Below are positions 1 to 10,960 of a DNA stretch of 64,000 nucleotides, piece after piece (the first letter of the stretch is position 1; the number at the start of each line of letters is the position of its first letter). The translations under genes and the position numbers were made by a program. The notes beneath the pieces were generated by a model. The model was not told the origin of the DNA. It was given only the letters and a program-made list of their open reading frames with translations, and made no database searches. The DNA is from Balaenoptera acutorostrata (taxonomy: Eukaryota > Chordata > Mammalia > Artiodactyla > Balaenopteridae), in contig NC_080064.1 of the NCBI RefSeq assembly GCF_949987535.1, positions 41,302,282-41,366,281 of the forward strand, read 5' to 3'.

Positions 1-533
1 CTGTATTTCTATAGTGTCAGCTATTACTTCTCCTTTTTCATTCTAATTCTGTTGATTTGCATCTTCTCCCTTTTTTTCTTGATGAGTCTAACGGTTTATC
101 AGTTTTGTTTATCTTCTCAAAGAACCAGCTTTTAGTTTTTTTGATTTTTGCTATTGTTTTCTTCATTTCTTTTTAATTTATTTCTGATCTTATCTTTATG
201 ATTTCTTTCCTTCTGTTAACTTTGGGCTTTTTTGTTGTTGTTCTTCTTCTTTCTCTAATTGCTTTATGTGTAAGGTTAGCTTGTTTATTTGAGATTTTTC
301 TTGTTTCTTGAGGTAGGATTGTATTGCTATCAACTTCCCTCTTAGAACTGCCTTTGCTGTGTCCCATAGGTTTTGGGTCATCGTCTTTTCATTGTCATTT
401 GTTTCTAAGTATTTTTTGATTTCTTCTTTGATTTCTTCAGTGATCTCTTGGTTATTTAGTAGTGTATTGTTTAGCCTCCATGTGTTTTAATTTTTTACAG
501 TTTTTCCTGTAATTGATATCTAGTCAGAGAATT
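1..533 (-). mobile_element. L1 (LINE-1) ORF2 fragment, cut by the left window edge
   Basis: Read on the minus strand, this encodes the part of L1 ORF2 between the endonuclease and reverse transcriptase domains. It includes the recognisable stretch 'AKAVLRGKLIAIQSYLKKQ', and the matching segments of the two large L1s in this window are clearly related. The reading is interrupted by stops and frame changes, so it is not functional. The 5' side of the element lies to the right and stops near 530, so the copy is 5'-truncated or broken there. The 3' side continues beyond the window. A piece of much older plus-strand L1 follows directly. Confidence 0.88.
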
Positions 534-1060
534 AAAAAAAAGAGGGAACTCCCTCCAAATCATTTTATGAAGCTAGCATAACCTTGATACCAAACCTGAT
601 AAGAATATGACACGAAAGGAAGCTAATAGACTTTCATGAATGTAGACCCAAAGTCCTAAACCAAATAGTATCACACCAAATCAAACTGGTTGTAGTATAA
701 CAGAATATTATACATCAATGTGAAAGAATAAATGATAGCTAAACACAATAATATAGACAATATATTGTTGAATGAAAGAAGCCATATTCTAAAGGATATA
801 TATAGTAAAATTCCATTTATTGGAAGTTCTAGAACAAGCAAACTAGTCTGAGTTGATAGAATATTTGTTACCTTTCTGGGTATTTCTTGGAAGCAGGCAC
901 CAGAGAGTCTTCTGGGTAACGCAATATTCTATATTTTGATCAAGGTAAGTGGTTACACTGGTGTGTTTATTTGTAAAAATCCATTGAGCTATACACTCGA
1001 GATTTGAGAATTTTACTGTATGCATGCTAGTCTTCAATGAAAAAGTTTCCAAAAAACTTC
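534..1060 (+). mobile_element. Old L1 (L1M-type) fragment with 3' UTR
   Basis: Positions 545-715 resemble a worn copy of the L1 reverse-transcriptase region, with 'tttatgaagc', 'accttgataccaaa' and 'caaatcaaact' in the expected order. Positions 745-1055 then match the typical end of ancient mammalian L1s: 'gaatgaaagaagcc', 'ccatttattggaagttctag', and a tail region ending 'gtcttcaatgaaaaa'. The two parts are collinear but the intervening ORF2 is missing, so an internal deletion is likely. It is clearly older than the minus-strand L1 to its left. Confidence 0.7.
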
Positions 1061-2085
1061 CCACTAATATTTATGACTCCTTAAGGAGATTCTGAATATA
1101 TAGTTAATATCTCTTCTAGCTCTTAAAACCTATGCTTCTACTGCCAGCTTTTACAAGTTGATTAGAACCTTTACTATGTCTCCTTAATAACAGTAGATCA
1201 ACACTAACAACAGCACTAAAAGCTTTAGATAATATGGAATACATCTAAAAATAGTTATAATAGCTTAAGTGAGAAAAATATTTTAAAGACCACAAATTAT
1301 TTTGAATAGTTCGCAGTTTTCTTGAAATTTTCTGTAGTCAGAGTTAAGCCAGTGCTTTAAGTAGGACAATAGCATATTTTTATATCAGGGCCAACAAAAA
1401 ACTAAAGCTGAAATATTACAAAGCCAACTTGGTAGACAAATATATGATACTTCAGCTCTGGAGGAAAGCTAAATCTAAATGTCAAATTATGTAACTGAAT
1501 GTTTTACCCTCTACAGTTTCAAAGGAATAGAAATGCCAACAGCAGAGTTCCTGAAATTTAGAGACATAGAATTTATGACATAGTAGAAAAAGCACAGAAT
1601 TGAGAGTGTGAAAAACTGTATATTAGTCCTGGATATATCACTTATTGGTTGAATGATTTTGGAAAAATCATTTAAAGTCTCCATATTTTGTTCCTTTGTG
1701 TATAAAACTGGTAACAATAATATGTAACTCCCAACATTACAGAGAAAATACACAGAGAGTGCATCTAAAATCTACTAATTATTATTATTATTCATTTTCC
1801 CAGATGATTTTTGAAATATTTGTCTTCAGTTTGGTTTTTGAAGGCTCTTGTCCCAATGACCCAAAGTGTTTGGACAGTTGAAAAATCCACATGGATCCCT
1901 CTGGCAAAAGAAACTACATGCTTGAGTTGCATTCTAAGTATATACTTTTGGAACATAGCACGGGATGTAAACTGAGGTTATTCCCTTTCCCAAACAGAAC
2001 AATTCTCCTGAAGGAAAATATTTCCTCTAAATTTTTCCTTAGAGCAAAGTGAGGGATTACTACAAGATTAGACCAGTTCAACATC
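1061..2085. other. No gene recognised; weak MIR near 1560-1720
   Basis: No coding region or RNA gene is supported. A degraded plus-strand MIR SINE probably covers about 1560-1720, shown by 'gattttggaaaaatcatttaaagtctccatattttg', an eroded form of the MIR conserved core. A short ATT microsatellite lies at 1779-1792. The remainder has no structure I can name. Confidence 0.5.
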
Positions 2086-2089
2086 AGCT

Positions 2090-2640
2090 AAGTCTTTCCA
2101 AACTGATTCTTGCTTCCAACTGTGGCATGCCTACAACAGCTCCCCATTTTTCAGTTTACCTGTGCTTTCCCATATCTAAATATGGTTTTGAATTCCATGT
2201 CACTAAGTCAATCTCTCCGATCTCATGTTCCCAAGCTTGTCCAGACTAAGCTTTCTATTTCTGCCAGACCTGGCTCACCAATAGCCCCAAACATAGCTCT
2301 AGAATGCTTCTTCTCCTCTGTCAGCCTGGTTCACTCCTACACATGTTCTGAAACTCAGCTGAGGTGTCATTTCCGCCAAGAAGCTTTATTTAACCCTCAA
2401 GCCCACATAGGTACCTCCTCTATGCTCTCTCTGCAACCTGGAAGTCCTTTCACAGTGATCATCATTCTATATTGTTAAATGTTTATTTACTTGTCTGTAT
2501 CCCTCCTCCCCCCAAATAGAAAATTATTAAGGATGAAACTTCTATTTATTCTTTGTATCCTGGCATTCAATAGGATCCTATTGTATGTTTGTGCTAAATA
2601 AGTGAATAAATCAATGAGTGCTTAAGTGAATCTATGAATA
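2090..2640 (+). mobile_element. L2 LINE 3' end
   Basis: The region is pyrimidine-rich and contains the L2 3' signature: 'ctgaggtgtcatttccgcc', then 'tgtttatttacttgtctgta', then 'gaataaatcaatgag'. This is the usual order of an L2 3' UTR in sense orientation. Apparent reading frames of up to about 120 codons are an L2 by-product, not host genes. Confidence 0.7.
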
Positions 2641-2779
2641 AATAACTGAATGTATTATGCTCATTCATTCCAGCCTCCATGCCTTTGTTCTCACCACTAA
2701 GTCTCCCTAGATTGTTCCCTCACCTACCCAAATCCTATCCTTCATTCAGTTCCTGCTAGAGTCCCACCTTCTACATAGT

Positions 2780-3225
2780 AGAGTATAAGCACTGAGGATA
2801 TAACAAAAATTAAGATGTACCCCCACTCTCAAGGGTCTTACAGTAGATTAGGGAAGAGGTAGATGTAAATAGTCTACAATGCAGTGTGACCTGGCAGATG
2901 AAGAGATGGAGTTTGTAGGATCGTAGGAGAAAGGACAAACTCCAGTCTGATAGATCAAAAATATCTATCTAAAGAAGGCTCTTCCTGACCTAAGAATTTA
3001 AGGACAAATAAGATTTCCAGGTAAAGGGTGGGAATTGGGGATGATGTAAAACATTTTATGATCACAGGAATAGAGATGTGAAACACTGCAGTTTAGGAGA
3101 GCATCCTAGGCAGTAAGGATAAGTGACCTGCCTAGGACCAGAGTCAGATCAGTGAAAAAGATGAGACTAGAGTCCAGGCTTCCTAATTCTTAGTCCAGTA
3201 CTACTTCCATTATCCCAGAAAACAG
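2780..3225 (-). repeat. Antisense L2 and MIR-like fragments
   Basis: Positions 2785-3030 look like antisense L2: 'actctcaagggtcttacagt', 'ggaagaggtagatg' and 'aagaaggctcttcctgac' follow its order. Positions 3060-3225 include 'gacctgcctaggaccagagtcagatc' and 'tagtccagtactacttcc', which resemble an antisense MIR core and head. Divergence is high, so the boundaries are soft. Confidence 0.45.
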
Positions 3226-3695
3226 TATTGTTAGATTGCATGTGACTAGCTTCTATGACTTTCCAATGGAAAATGTCCAAGTGTGGCACTTTGTCTCTTT
3301 CGCTGGTGGACCTCATCTGCCAGGACTCCTTTCTCAGTAGTTGTAGCAGATCTCTAGTAGATTTTAGCAGTTTACTTCTTGGTTTGAAGGCTGTCATATA
3401 GCAAGACATCTATGGTTTGCTGGAATTCTGTAAAATGTTCAAACCTCCATAGCAACTTGGAGTCCTAGCAGTGACTCAATGAAGTAATGTAAACAAAGCC
3501 CCAATGTCACCCACTAATGAATTTTTTTCTGACAACATCTTTGTCTAAAGAATGACAACTCCAAGTTGCTGAAAGGAACCAGAGTAATTAAGCATTCTTG
3601 AGATAAATGGTTTGTCAACCAAGACCCTCAAATATGTTTCAGTTATCCCAATTTTGCCAAAGTACCTGAAAAAAAATCAAAACAATCCACCTACT
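3226..3695. other. No gene or repeat recognised
   Basis: An 80-codon minus-strand frame sits at 3167-3409 but has no recognisable domain and partly overlaps the MIR-like sequence. I see no RNA gene or defined repeat. Confidence 0.4.
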
Positions 3696-3699
3696 GCAA

Positions 3700-4100
3700 T
3701 ATATGGTAGTTAATGCCTACTGTTAGGCATTCTGTGCTCACCAGCTTTGTTCCTAACAACTATGTCAACATCAACATATCTATTACACAGTTGAGAAAAC
3801 AGAGAGACATCAAGTCACATATCTGAGGTCACAGAGCTTATAGAGATGGAGCCAGGATTCAAATTTAAGTCTGACTCTAAAGCCAGTCATATTTTTGGTA
3901 ACTCTGTGCAGTTAAGCAGGTCCTCTCCATCTCTCTCCCCATCAAACCTAGTGACTATGGTTGTGGGATCAGGGAGAGAGTCCTAGACCAAGAGTCAGGG
4001 GACTCTATTTAACTTTTCTGTGTGACCTCATTCCCATTGATAGGAGTATGTCTGAATGATTTCTAAGGCCTCTAGTAGTTCTGACAGTCTATGACTCTGA
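3700..4100. repeat. Two MIR-family SINE fragments in opposite orientations
   Basis: Positions 3700-3915 are an antisense MIR: 'acagttgagaaaacagagag', 'gaggtcacagagcttatag' and 'gccaggattcaaatttaag' correspond to its core and tRNA-derived head read backwards. Positions 3965-4100 look like a sense MIR3-type copy, with 'ctagaccaagagtcagggga', 'ctgtgtgacctcattcc' and 'gacagtctatgactctg'. Confidence 0.65.
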
Positions 4101-4104
4101 AATT

Positions 4105-4675
4105 TTAAAATATTCTTATATAACAACTTCCCCATGAAAAGGTCATGGCCCTGTGAGTTGCCTGTAGTGGGCAGATAGGAGGATAAAACCTTCAGCGAAA
4201 TTGAATTCAGTTCTCTGGGCTTATCAAAGTGGAAAATAGGCACCTAGCTGCCAAAAAATAAAGGAGTAAGTCCTTGGGAGATGAACTTAGTCAACACAGA
4301 GGCTCTTGTGCATCAGCACTGTCAGCAGCAACCTCAGTCATTGTCACAAATGCAGTGAAGACTCAAGAAAAAAATATGTTGTTAGTTTTGTTGAAGATGA
4401 TAGGACTTTTCAACCAAGTAGTACATTAGACTCCACATTAGATCTAGACTTATCGAGTCAAGAGACCCGATATCTTACCCTAGGTATCCAGACTGGTCAG
4501 CGTTTTTAATGCTTCCTTCCCTACCTATGTACAAGGTCAAAGGCATTCCATTAAAATCCATGACAGCTTATCTCTTTAACTCAATTTATCCAGACTCTCA
4601 CTCCCACCCTCTGGCTTTTCTCATTTTTGTCTAATCCCTAGTTTCTGTTCCATGGCCTCACATCTGGACAAGAGA
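4105..4675. other. No gene or repeat recognised
   Basis: Several short frames occur, including 67 codons at 4306-4509, but none has a domain, a convincing start context or flanking splice signals. No repeat family is identifiable. Confidence 0.4.
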
Positions 4676-4679
4676 AGTT

Positions 4680-4980
4680 TGCATCATTCACTCAGTTTTA
4701 TTGAGTTCATACTATATGCCAGGTACAAACTCCCCAAAGTCAGTGACAGCTATGCTAAGCTATTGGGGCAGGAAGTTGATGGTGGTGAGGGGCTGGGAAG
4801 GAGAAGAAAGGAGAAGAAAGTTCAGACAAATAAATAGGTCTGGGCAAAGGACACATGTTAAATAAAAAGTTATCACAAAATTAAAAGCAGTTTAGTATGG
4901 CTAGACTGCAGAGTATGCTGGGAAAGGTGAAAGAGATGAAGCTGAAAGGGTAGCCACAGGATAACAGTGGCTGTGGGATG
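4680..4980 (-). repeat. Antisense L2 LINE fragment (weak)
   Basis: The segment starts with 'ttattgagttcatactatat' and 'gccaggtac', the usual opening of an L2 3' end read on the opposite strand. It continues with the purine-rich body expected of antisense L2, including 'gacaaataaataggtctgg'. It is heavily diverged. Confidence 0.45.
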
Positions 4981-4981
4981 G

Positions 4982-5108
4982 AGAATCCTGATTCTGCCAC
5001 CTACTAGCTATGTGACCAATCTCAGTTTCTTAATCTGCAAGATGGAGATAACAATTCCTACTTCCTGTAGCACTTGGTTTTCATCATTTGGTAGGTGCTT
5101 AAACATTC
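4982..5108 (+). repeat. MIR SINE fragment
   Basis: Contains 'gattctgccacctactagct', 'atgtgacca', 'ctcagtttcttaatctgcaa' and 'gatggagataacaattccta' in MIR sense order, followed by a trailing 'ggtaggtgctt'. This is a clear MIR core. Confidence 0.8.
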
Positions 5109-5109
5109 T

Positions 5110-6470
5110 TCGAGTCTGAATCCTGGAATATAATGGAAGGATGGAAACTGAAAAAGCATGTGACAGTGGGATTGGACAGTTTCCCTATAGGATGTTCAGG
5201 GACAAGAAAAAGTAGATTTTTGGAGCTGTCTAGAGTTTCTAGTCTGGCATCCAATCAGATGACAGGCCAGGTTCAGTTCAAGTACCCAAGTATGGTTTCA
5301 GTTCAAGTACCTGTTATGGTTTCTAAAATTCAGAGCATAGAATCACCCCAGCAGCTTCCTCACACCTCATGCTGTGAGTTCTGCACAGAGCCCTAAGAAA
5401 GTTGTCAGCCATGAGATTCTTTCCCCTCCAATGCAAACACACATGGCACAGGCATATGATTCCCATCTGGATCCACCCCCGACTTCCGGCCAGGAGGCTG
5501 CTGTGTAGGCAGGACCGTCTGCCTTTGAATTTGCCAGCCTAACCCGGTACCCTGAGCCAGCCCTTTCCAAGCAGTAACACACAGACCTGGCAAAATTCAC
5601 ACTTCTGTAAATTCTTTTCGGGGACCTATCCATCTCTACATTTTCCTTGCCTTGTCAGAAGAGGTTGACCTGGGCCAGGCACAAGTTTGCTCAGAACAAA
5701 CAAATGGGTATTTATTTCTGGAAGAGAACAGTCAGCCTTTTCTTTAATCTAAGGAACAGATGCTGGCTCAGGAGGAGAATGGGCTGAAAGTCCCACCCAT
5801 CACTCTAAGGCCATAGGATCAGGAATTGTTATTCAAAGCAACAGACCCCCCACTCCCCTCAGGTTCCCTGATGGCATCAGTGCCCAGCCACTGCAGAATT
5901 ATTACCATCATCATCTCTGCTGGATTCTATGCCCCAGTCAAATTGGCGGCATTCCTTCTATTTGCAAACAGATTGCAAAATAAGAACCCCAGGAAGGATG
6001 AAGGCTGGCCAGGCTCCAAGGACCTTCAGAAGCGATCATGCTAAATCAGGGTTGCTTCCTACTCTCTGAACAGCAGCAGTTACTAGCACTACCTCCCAAT
6101 GGCCCTGGATCACTGGGATGCCCGGCCTCTCCTCCCTCCCTCTTCCTTCCTGGAATAAGCAGCCTAAAAAAAAGAGAGAGAGGGCAGAACTTCCTGGGAA
6201 ATTATAAGAAAGAATCTATCATTGGGGTCCTAAACTATTCATGAGCTACCTGACAGGAGAGCTTGGAACAAAGCACCAATAGAAACTTCAACTCATTTTC
6301 CTCAAGATTCTAAACTTTACACCTCTTCTTTGCCTTAGTCTGTCACTCATGGTCCTCTACAATCTAGCCACTTGTGTGCATATCCAGCCTTCTCTCCAAA
6401 ACTGATCCGTCCTCTCCTGCCCATAACCCTTCATTCAGTCCCTTGTTCACTTATCATCAAACATGAGCAA
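5110..6470. other. No gene recognised; relatively GC-rich stretch
   Basis: This block is less AT-rich than most of the window, especially near 5440-5570 and 6080-6150, and shows little obvious repeat content. Short frames exist on both strands, but none has a domain or a convincing pair of splice sites, so I do not call an exon. Positions 6300-6450 faintly resemble sense L2. A purine run follows at 6166-6182. It is one of the better candidates for conserved non-coding function simply because it is not obviously repeat-derived. Confidence 0.4.
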
Positions 6471-6474
6471 AGGA

Positions 6475-6885
6475 TAAAAGAATAATAACAATGGTTACTG
6501 TCATTTATAAGTGCTTATTGTGTAACAGGCTGTGTGACAAGTGCTTTACACATATTTTTTAGTTTAATTCTAAAAAAATTAAAACCCATGAGGTATGCTC
6601 TATTATTATCCCCATCTCACATTTGAGGAAACTGAGGCTCAGAGATTGTAAGCACCTTGCCTAAGATCATAAAACTAATATGTGAGATGTCTGGATAAAA
6701 ATAGCATTATTACCTGAAACAATTTTTCTGAACTAGTTCTTACTATCCCCCTTTTACAGGTGAGGACATGTCCAGAGGTTTAGTAACACACTCATGGTAG
6801 ACTGGAGTTCTGTTTATGACCTGTCTGGTTCCAAAGCCCTTACTCTTAACCATTACTACTCATCTTCAAAATGGAGATTAAATTA
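6475..6885 (-). repeat. Two adjacent antisense MIR SINEs
   Basis: Positions 6475-6700 give a near-complete antisense MIR: 'cttattgtgtaacaggctgt', 'caagtgctttacacatat', 'gaggaaactgaggctcagag' and 'gcaccttgcctaagatcat'. A second copy at 6720-6880 has 'cccccttttacaggtgagga', 'gtctggttccaaagccctta' and 'ctcttaaccattactact'. Confidence 0.85.
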
Positions 6886-7039
6886 GCTACCATCTTCCCT
6901 CAGGGAAGAGAGAAAAACATCTATCTCACCTAACTTAATGACTCAGGTAAGATAGTGTCAATGAAAATATATTGTAAACAGTAAGGCAATGTTCGAAGTC
7001 AGTTATAATTGATATTACTCACTTCCATGGTAGAACATA

Positions 7040-7631
7040 TTTTATTTATTTGCTTTAGTAGACAACTTGCTTTTTCTTCCTTTCCAAACTGTATATCTTT
7101 TTACTTCCTTTTCTTGTCATTTCACACTAGCTAGGACATCCAATACATACAATGTTGAATAGGAATGGTGAGAGGCACATGTTTGCCTTCTTCCTGATCT
7201 CATGAGGAAAACATCCAGTTTCTCACCATTAAGTGCAATGCAAGCTATAGGATTTTTTTTGTAGATGTTCTTTATCAAGTTGAGGGAATTCACCTCTAGT
7301 CCTAGTTGTTGAGAGGTTTTTTTGTTTATTTGTTTTAAAATCAGGAATGGGTGTTGAATTTAGTCAAATGTTTTTCTTATTTTACTGATATGGTAGATGA
7401 CATTAATTTTCAAATATTGAACCAGTTTTGCACACGTGTTAATAAATCCCACTTGGTCATGGTACATAATTCTTTTTACACATTGCTGGATTCAATTTGC
7501 TAAGATTTTTTTTGAGTATTTTTTGTATCTATGTTCATGATTGATATTGGTTTGTAGTTTTCCTTTCTTGTAATGCTTTTATCTGGTCTTGGTGAAAATT
7601 TGTTTTTTATCATATAATAAAAGTAAATATT
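7040..7631 (-). mobile_element. Old antisense L1 ORF2 fragment
   Basis: The minus strand corresponds to L1 reverse-transcriptase sequence. The plus strand shows familiar antisense signatures: 'ctagctaggacatccaatac', 'ttctttatcaagttgaggga', 'gaaccagttttgcac' and 'gatattggtttgtag'. It has many substitutions and indels and no open frame. A CHR SINE inserted near its right end, so the L1 is the older of the two. Confidence 0.8.
7623..7631 (+). repeat. Target-site duplication, left copy, of the 7632 SINE
   Basis: The 9-mer gtaaatatt precedes the SINE and is repeated at 7948-7956 directly after its A-rich tail, as expected for L1-driven insertion. Confidence 0.75.
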
Positions 7632-7947
7632 GGGACTTCCCTGGTGGTGCAGTGGTTAAGAATCCGCCTGCCAATGCAGGGGACACGGGTTTGAGCCCTG
7701 GTCCAGGAAGATCCCACACGCCGTGGAGCAACTAAGCCCATGCACCACAACTACTGAGCCTGCGCTCTAAAGCTACAACTACTGAGCCCGTGTGCCTAGA
7801 GCCTGTGCTTCGCAACAAGAGAAGTCACCGCAATGATAAGCCCGCGCACCACAAGGAAAAGTAGCCCCAGCTCACCCGGAACTAAAAAGAAAGCCCGCAC
7901 GCAGCAACGAAGACCCAACGCAGCCATAAATAAATAAATAAATAAAT
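7632..7947 (+). mobile_element. CHR-type tRNA-derived SINE (cetacean)
   Basis: Starts 'gggacttccctggtggtgca' with a pol III A box ('ggtgcagtggttaaga') and B box ('gggtttgagccc') in the tRNA-related head. A body follows with repeated 'acaactactgagcc' units and 'gcaacaagagaag'. It ends in 'aagacccaacgcagcc' and an AAAT repeat tail. This is the common CHR SINE of cetaceans, mobilised by L1 proteins and transcribed from its internal pol III promoter when young. A 9-bp target duplication flanks it. Several CpG positions have decayed and two short changes break the body pattern, so it is not a very recent copy. Confidence 0.93.
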
Positions 7948-7956
7948 GTAAATATT
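7948..7956 (+). repeat. Target-site duplication, right copy, of the 7632 SINE
   Basis: The 9-mer gtaaatatt repeats the sequence at 7623-7631. Confidence 0.75.
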
Positions 7957-8039
7957 CTTCTTCTAACCCTATTTTAGTAATTTGTGCACTTCCCTAGAAA
8001 TAGAAGTTTAGGAGTCAAGTTCCAGATCCAGCCTGTAAT

Positions 8040-8225
8040 TGCAGATGTAGTAAAGGGAAAGAGCAGAGAATTCGGAGTCAAACAAACCTGAGTTTGAATC
8101 CCAGTTCTGCCATTACTTTGTGACCTAAGTCAGTATTTCACTTCAGCAGACCTCTGTTCCTTAACTGGTAAAGTAAGAAACAATAATCTCTTCCTTGCAA
8201 CGTTATGCTGAGAATGTAAAAAACA
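8040..8225 (+). repeat. MIR SINE
   Basis: Long sense MIR: 'aagagcagagaattcggagt', 'gagtttgaatcccagttctg', 'ccattactttgtgaccta', 'gttccttaactggtaaagta' and 'tgctgagaatgtaaa'. The tRNA-derived head and the core are both present. Confidence 0.88.
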
Positions 8226-8439
8226 AAACAAAAACAGAGGCTAGATATATGGCATTAAAACATAATGACACAAAAAATCATTTTAAAAATCTTACTTGAT
8301 AACAAAACCAGAGAGGAGTTGGTATGTTTTTATAGCTTTTCCTTGAACAGGAGACACACAGGTATTCAGCCATGGAAACCATAACTAGCTCATCATGCTG
8401 TTGTGCATACTCTGATAGAATGCCTTCTTGAAACTCTAT

Positions 8440-8700
8440 GCCTGGCTAATTATTTTTTAATGCTCACAACTCAGCTTTGGTATCCCCCTCCTCCAGGGAG
8501 CCTTTCTTGACCCCAAGTCCTGGTTAGAAACCCCTCCTTTGTGTTTGCACTACTTGTGCTTGCCTCTCTCATAACTGTAATGACTGATTTCACTCTCTGG
8601 GTATAATCTCTTTCTCCCACCAGATTGTGAGCTCCTTGAGGACAACAATCATGCCTTGTTCATTTGTGGTACATAATAGGTGCTCAGATAAAGTCTGCTA
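8440..8700 (+). mobile_element. L2 LINE 3' UTR
   Basis: Contains the diagnostic L2 end in order: 'ctccagggagcctttcttga', 'tttgcactacttgtgcttgc', 'agattgtgagctccttgagg', 'catgccttgttcatttg' and 'ataataggtgctcag'. No coding capacity. Confidence 0.9.
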
Positions 8701-9160
8701 ATTTAATAAGAAAAGAAAGGCCCTTTGGTATCAATATCCATTGTGAAGTAGATGTTCTCCAATCAGTATCTCTTAATTCACAGCATCATTTCTGTTGGCT
8801 AAATTATTCCTCGCTGTGGAACAATTAGACCCTCTTCTGATTACCTCTTCAGCAGTTAGTTCTTCATTGCAAGGTGAACTTTTCTCTTTTCTTCCTCCCC
8901 CTTTTCCCCCTTTCCTTGTATAGCAAACCAACTGAGGAGTAGTAATTATGAGAAAATCTACACTATAATTATTGTAGCACTTTACTTTGTATTGACATCT
9001 GTAAAAGAAAGAACTCTAGGAGTTGATGAACAATGATGTTTTTTCCTACTTTTCTTTCAAATGCACGTTTTTACTTTAAAAATATCATTTTTGACACATG
9101 TCTTAACAGTTTTGAAATATCTAGATTTTATATTTTGGGGAAACTCTTGAAACATAAAAG
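8701..9160. other. No gene or repeat recognised
   Basis: AT-rich sequence with a pyrimidine tract at about 8880-8920. I see no supported coding region, RNA gene or named repeat. Confidence 0.4.
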
Positions 9161-9164
9161 GTAT

Positions 9165-9440
9165 TAGACTGCTAGAGTTGGAAGGAAACTTAGAGCTTAT
9201 TAAGTTTGATTCTCTTATCTTATATTAGTGAAACAGTTTCCCCTGGCGGATGTGACACCTAATGTCACACAGAATTGGGAAAGAGTGGCAGTGAAAAATA
9301 CATACAGGCATCAGAAGATTTTGGGTCACATAGCCTCTCTGAGGTTCAGTTTCTCCCTCTAAAATACTGTTAATAACGTCTGCCACATAGAACATTGTGA
9401 GGATTAAGGGAGTTCACATATGGAAAGCACTCAACTGACC
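9165..9440. repeat. MIR-family fragments
   Basis: Positions 9170-9280 resemble an antisense MIR3-like copy ('gctagagttggaaggaaact', 'aatgtcacacagaattggga'). Positions 9290-9440 are a sense MIR with 'ctctctgaggttcagtttct', 'gaacattgtgaggattaagg' and 'gaaagcactcaactg'. Confidence 0.65.
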
Positions 9441-10405
9441 TAACACATGAGAGTTTTATCCTATAATGACAGTTATTTTTATTATAATTCATAGTAAATA
9501 AGGACTAGAATCTAAGGCCCTTTCTTTCTGCTATACAATGTAGCCTTTTTAAGTAAGCTCAACTTTTCTACCAAAGAGGATAGCAGCCAAATCCATACCA
9601 AACAGGAAGAAAGTAGGTGAGAGAGAGAGAGGAGAGAGAAGAGGAAGGGTGGAGAGAAGGAGGGGAGGAAAAAAGTAAAGTGGATGGACTTCAGCTTAAA
9701 GAATTCAACTGGACACACTGTATTGTTCAATCTAAGATTCCACGCACATGAATATTCAAGGACTTCAGTCTGAGCTATTTAGATAGAAAATCTGGGAATT
9801 TATCACTTGAGGGACCCTTGACATGGTGGCTGAAGCAGGCAGGCAGGTGCAGGAGAGTGATCCAGAGGTCACCTGTAGATGGTTATCACTACCCGGCTCT
9901 GCCTAAAATATAGGAGGGTGAACGGGACTTGGAAAATAGGCAGAAGCCACAAAGAAAACTCATCCTGATCACACCCTGAAACACTTTATTTTTATCCAAT
10001 AGTACACAAGTGTCAGGTAGGATAAAGTATGTTTCAGTTCTGCTATCTGTCCCAAATGACAATATTGTTCCCCTCAATGAACCTCGCTTTCAATATCTGA
10101 AGAATACGGGCAATGCCTAATCAGTAGGGTTATTGTGAAAGTGAAAATAAAAATAAGTGGTGTATATAACAGTAATGTTCATATTATAAATCAACTTACA
10201 AATGTTAGACATAATTATTACTAAAACTGTTTTTCTAGAATATTTTTTCACCAATGGATTTTACTAAGATGCCAGCATATCATGAAATTAGCACCTAGTA
10301 TAAACTATTATATTTATTATAACTTTTTATGGCCACGTATAAATATTGACAAATACGTATATTATCCTTTTTGTATTTACTAATGTTTTAGTAAGTTGCA
10401 CTAAA
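9441..10405. other. No gene recognised; GA-rich tract at 9616-9665
   Basis: Only a degenerate purine repeat is clear, with 'gagagagagagaggagaga' in it. Short minus-strand frames at 9512-9730 and 9889-10077 have no recognisable domain; the first is the translation of the purine tract. Positions 10200-10400 are very AT-rich. Confidence 0.45.
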
Positions 10406-10409
10406 TTTA

Positions 10410-10625
10410 TTAACTGTACTTACATTTACTGAGTATCTTCTATGTGCTGACGCAGCACTTAACAGATATTAACTAATTTAATCCTCACAATGCTATAAAA
10501 TCGGTATTGTTGTCCTCACTTTACAGAATAAGAAACTTAGGCCAGAGAAGTTAAATAACCAAAAATTATTTTTATTAGAGCTGTTACGTGAACCTAAGCA
10601 GTCTGGCTCCAATCTCAACTTGTAC
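10410..10625 (-). repeat. MIR SINE, antisense
   Basis: Ordered MIR signals read in reverse: 'ttactgagtatcttctatgt', 'gcagcacttaacagatatta', 'tttaatcctcacaatgc', 'aagaaacttaggccagagaa' and 'gcagtctggctcc'. Confidence 0.88.
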
Positions 10626-10950
10626 AGTAAATTGTATGTAATGAAATTATTTCATTTTTATTTCTAGTATTACACTGGCATCTGTTTCAAGCATCTCTTT
10701 AAATTCAATCTATTGGCATGTGTAATAAGTTATACACACATTATAGGAAATGTGACTTTCTTAAAAAGAAATCAATTAATCCTTTATGATGTCATTAAAG
10801 AAGATCAACATTTACTTTATTATGTAGTTGATATTTTCATTACTGGTCTCAGAAAGTAATAGAAAGTCATCATTCTTATGGTATAACATTGAGCTATGTT
10901 CACAATTCAGAATTTCTGGTCCCCCTTACCCAGGTCAGTGAAAGGCCTTT
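10626..10950. other. No gene or repeat recognised
   Basis: AT-rich sequence without a convincing repeat signature or coding potential. It ends just before the 5' LTR of the MaLR provirus. Confidence 0.4.
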
Positions 10951-10960
10951 CCATCTCTCT

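Noticed and set aside
2110..2478. 122-codon plus-strand frame, considered as a small gene
   Set aside because: The DNA is an L2 3' end. The frame has no domain and crosses from L2 coding-type sequence into its 3' UTR.
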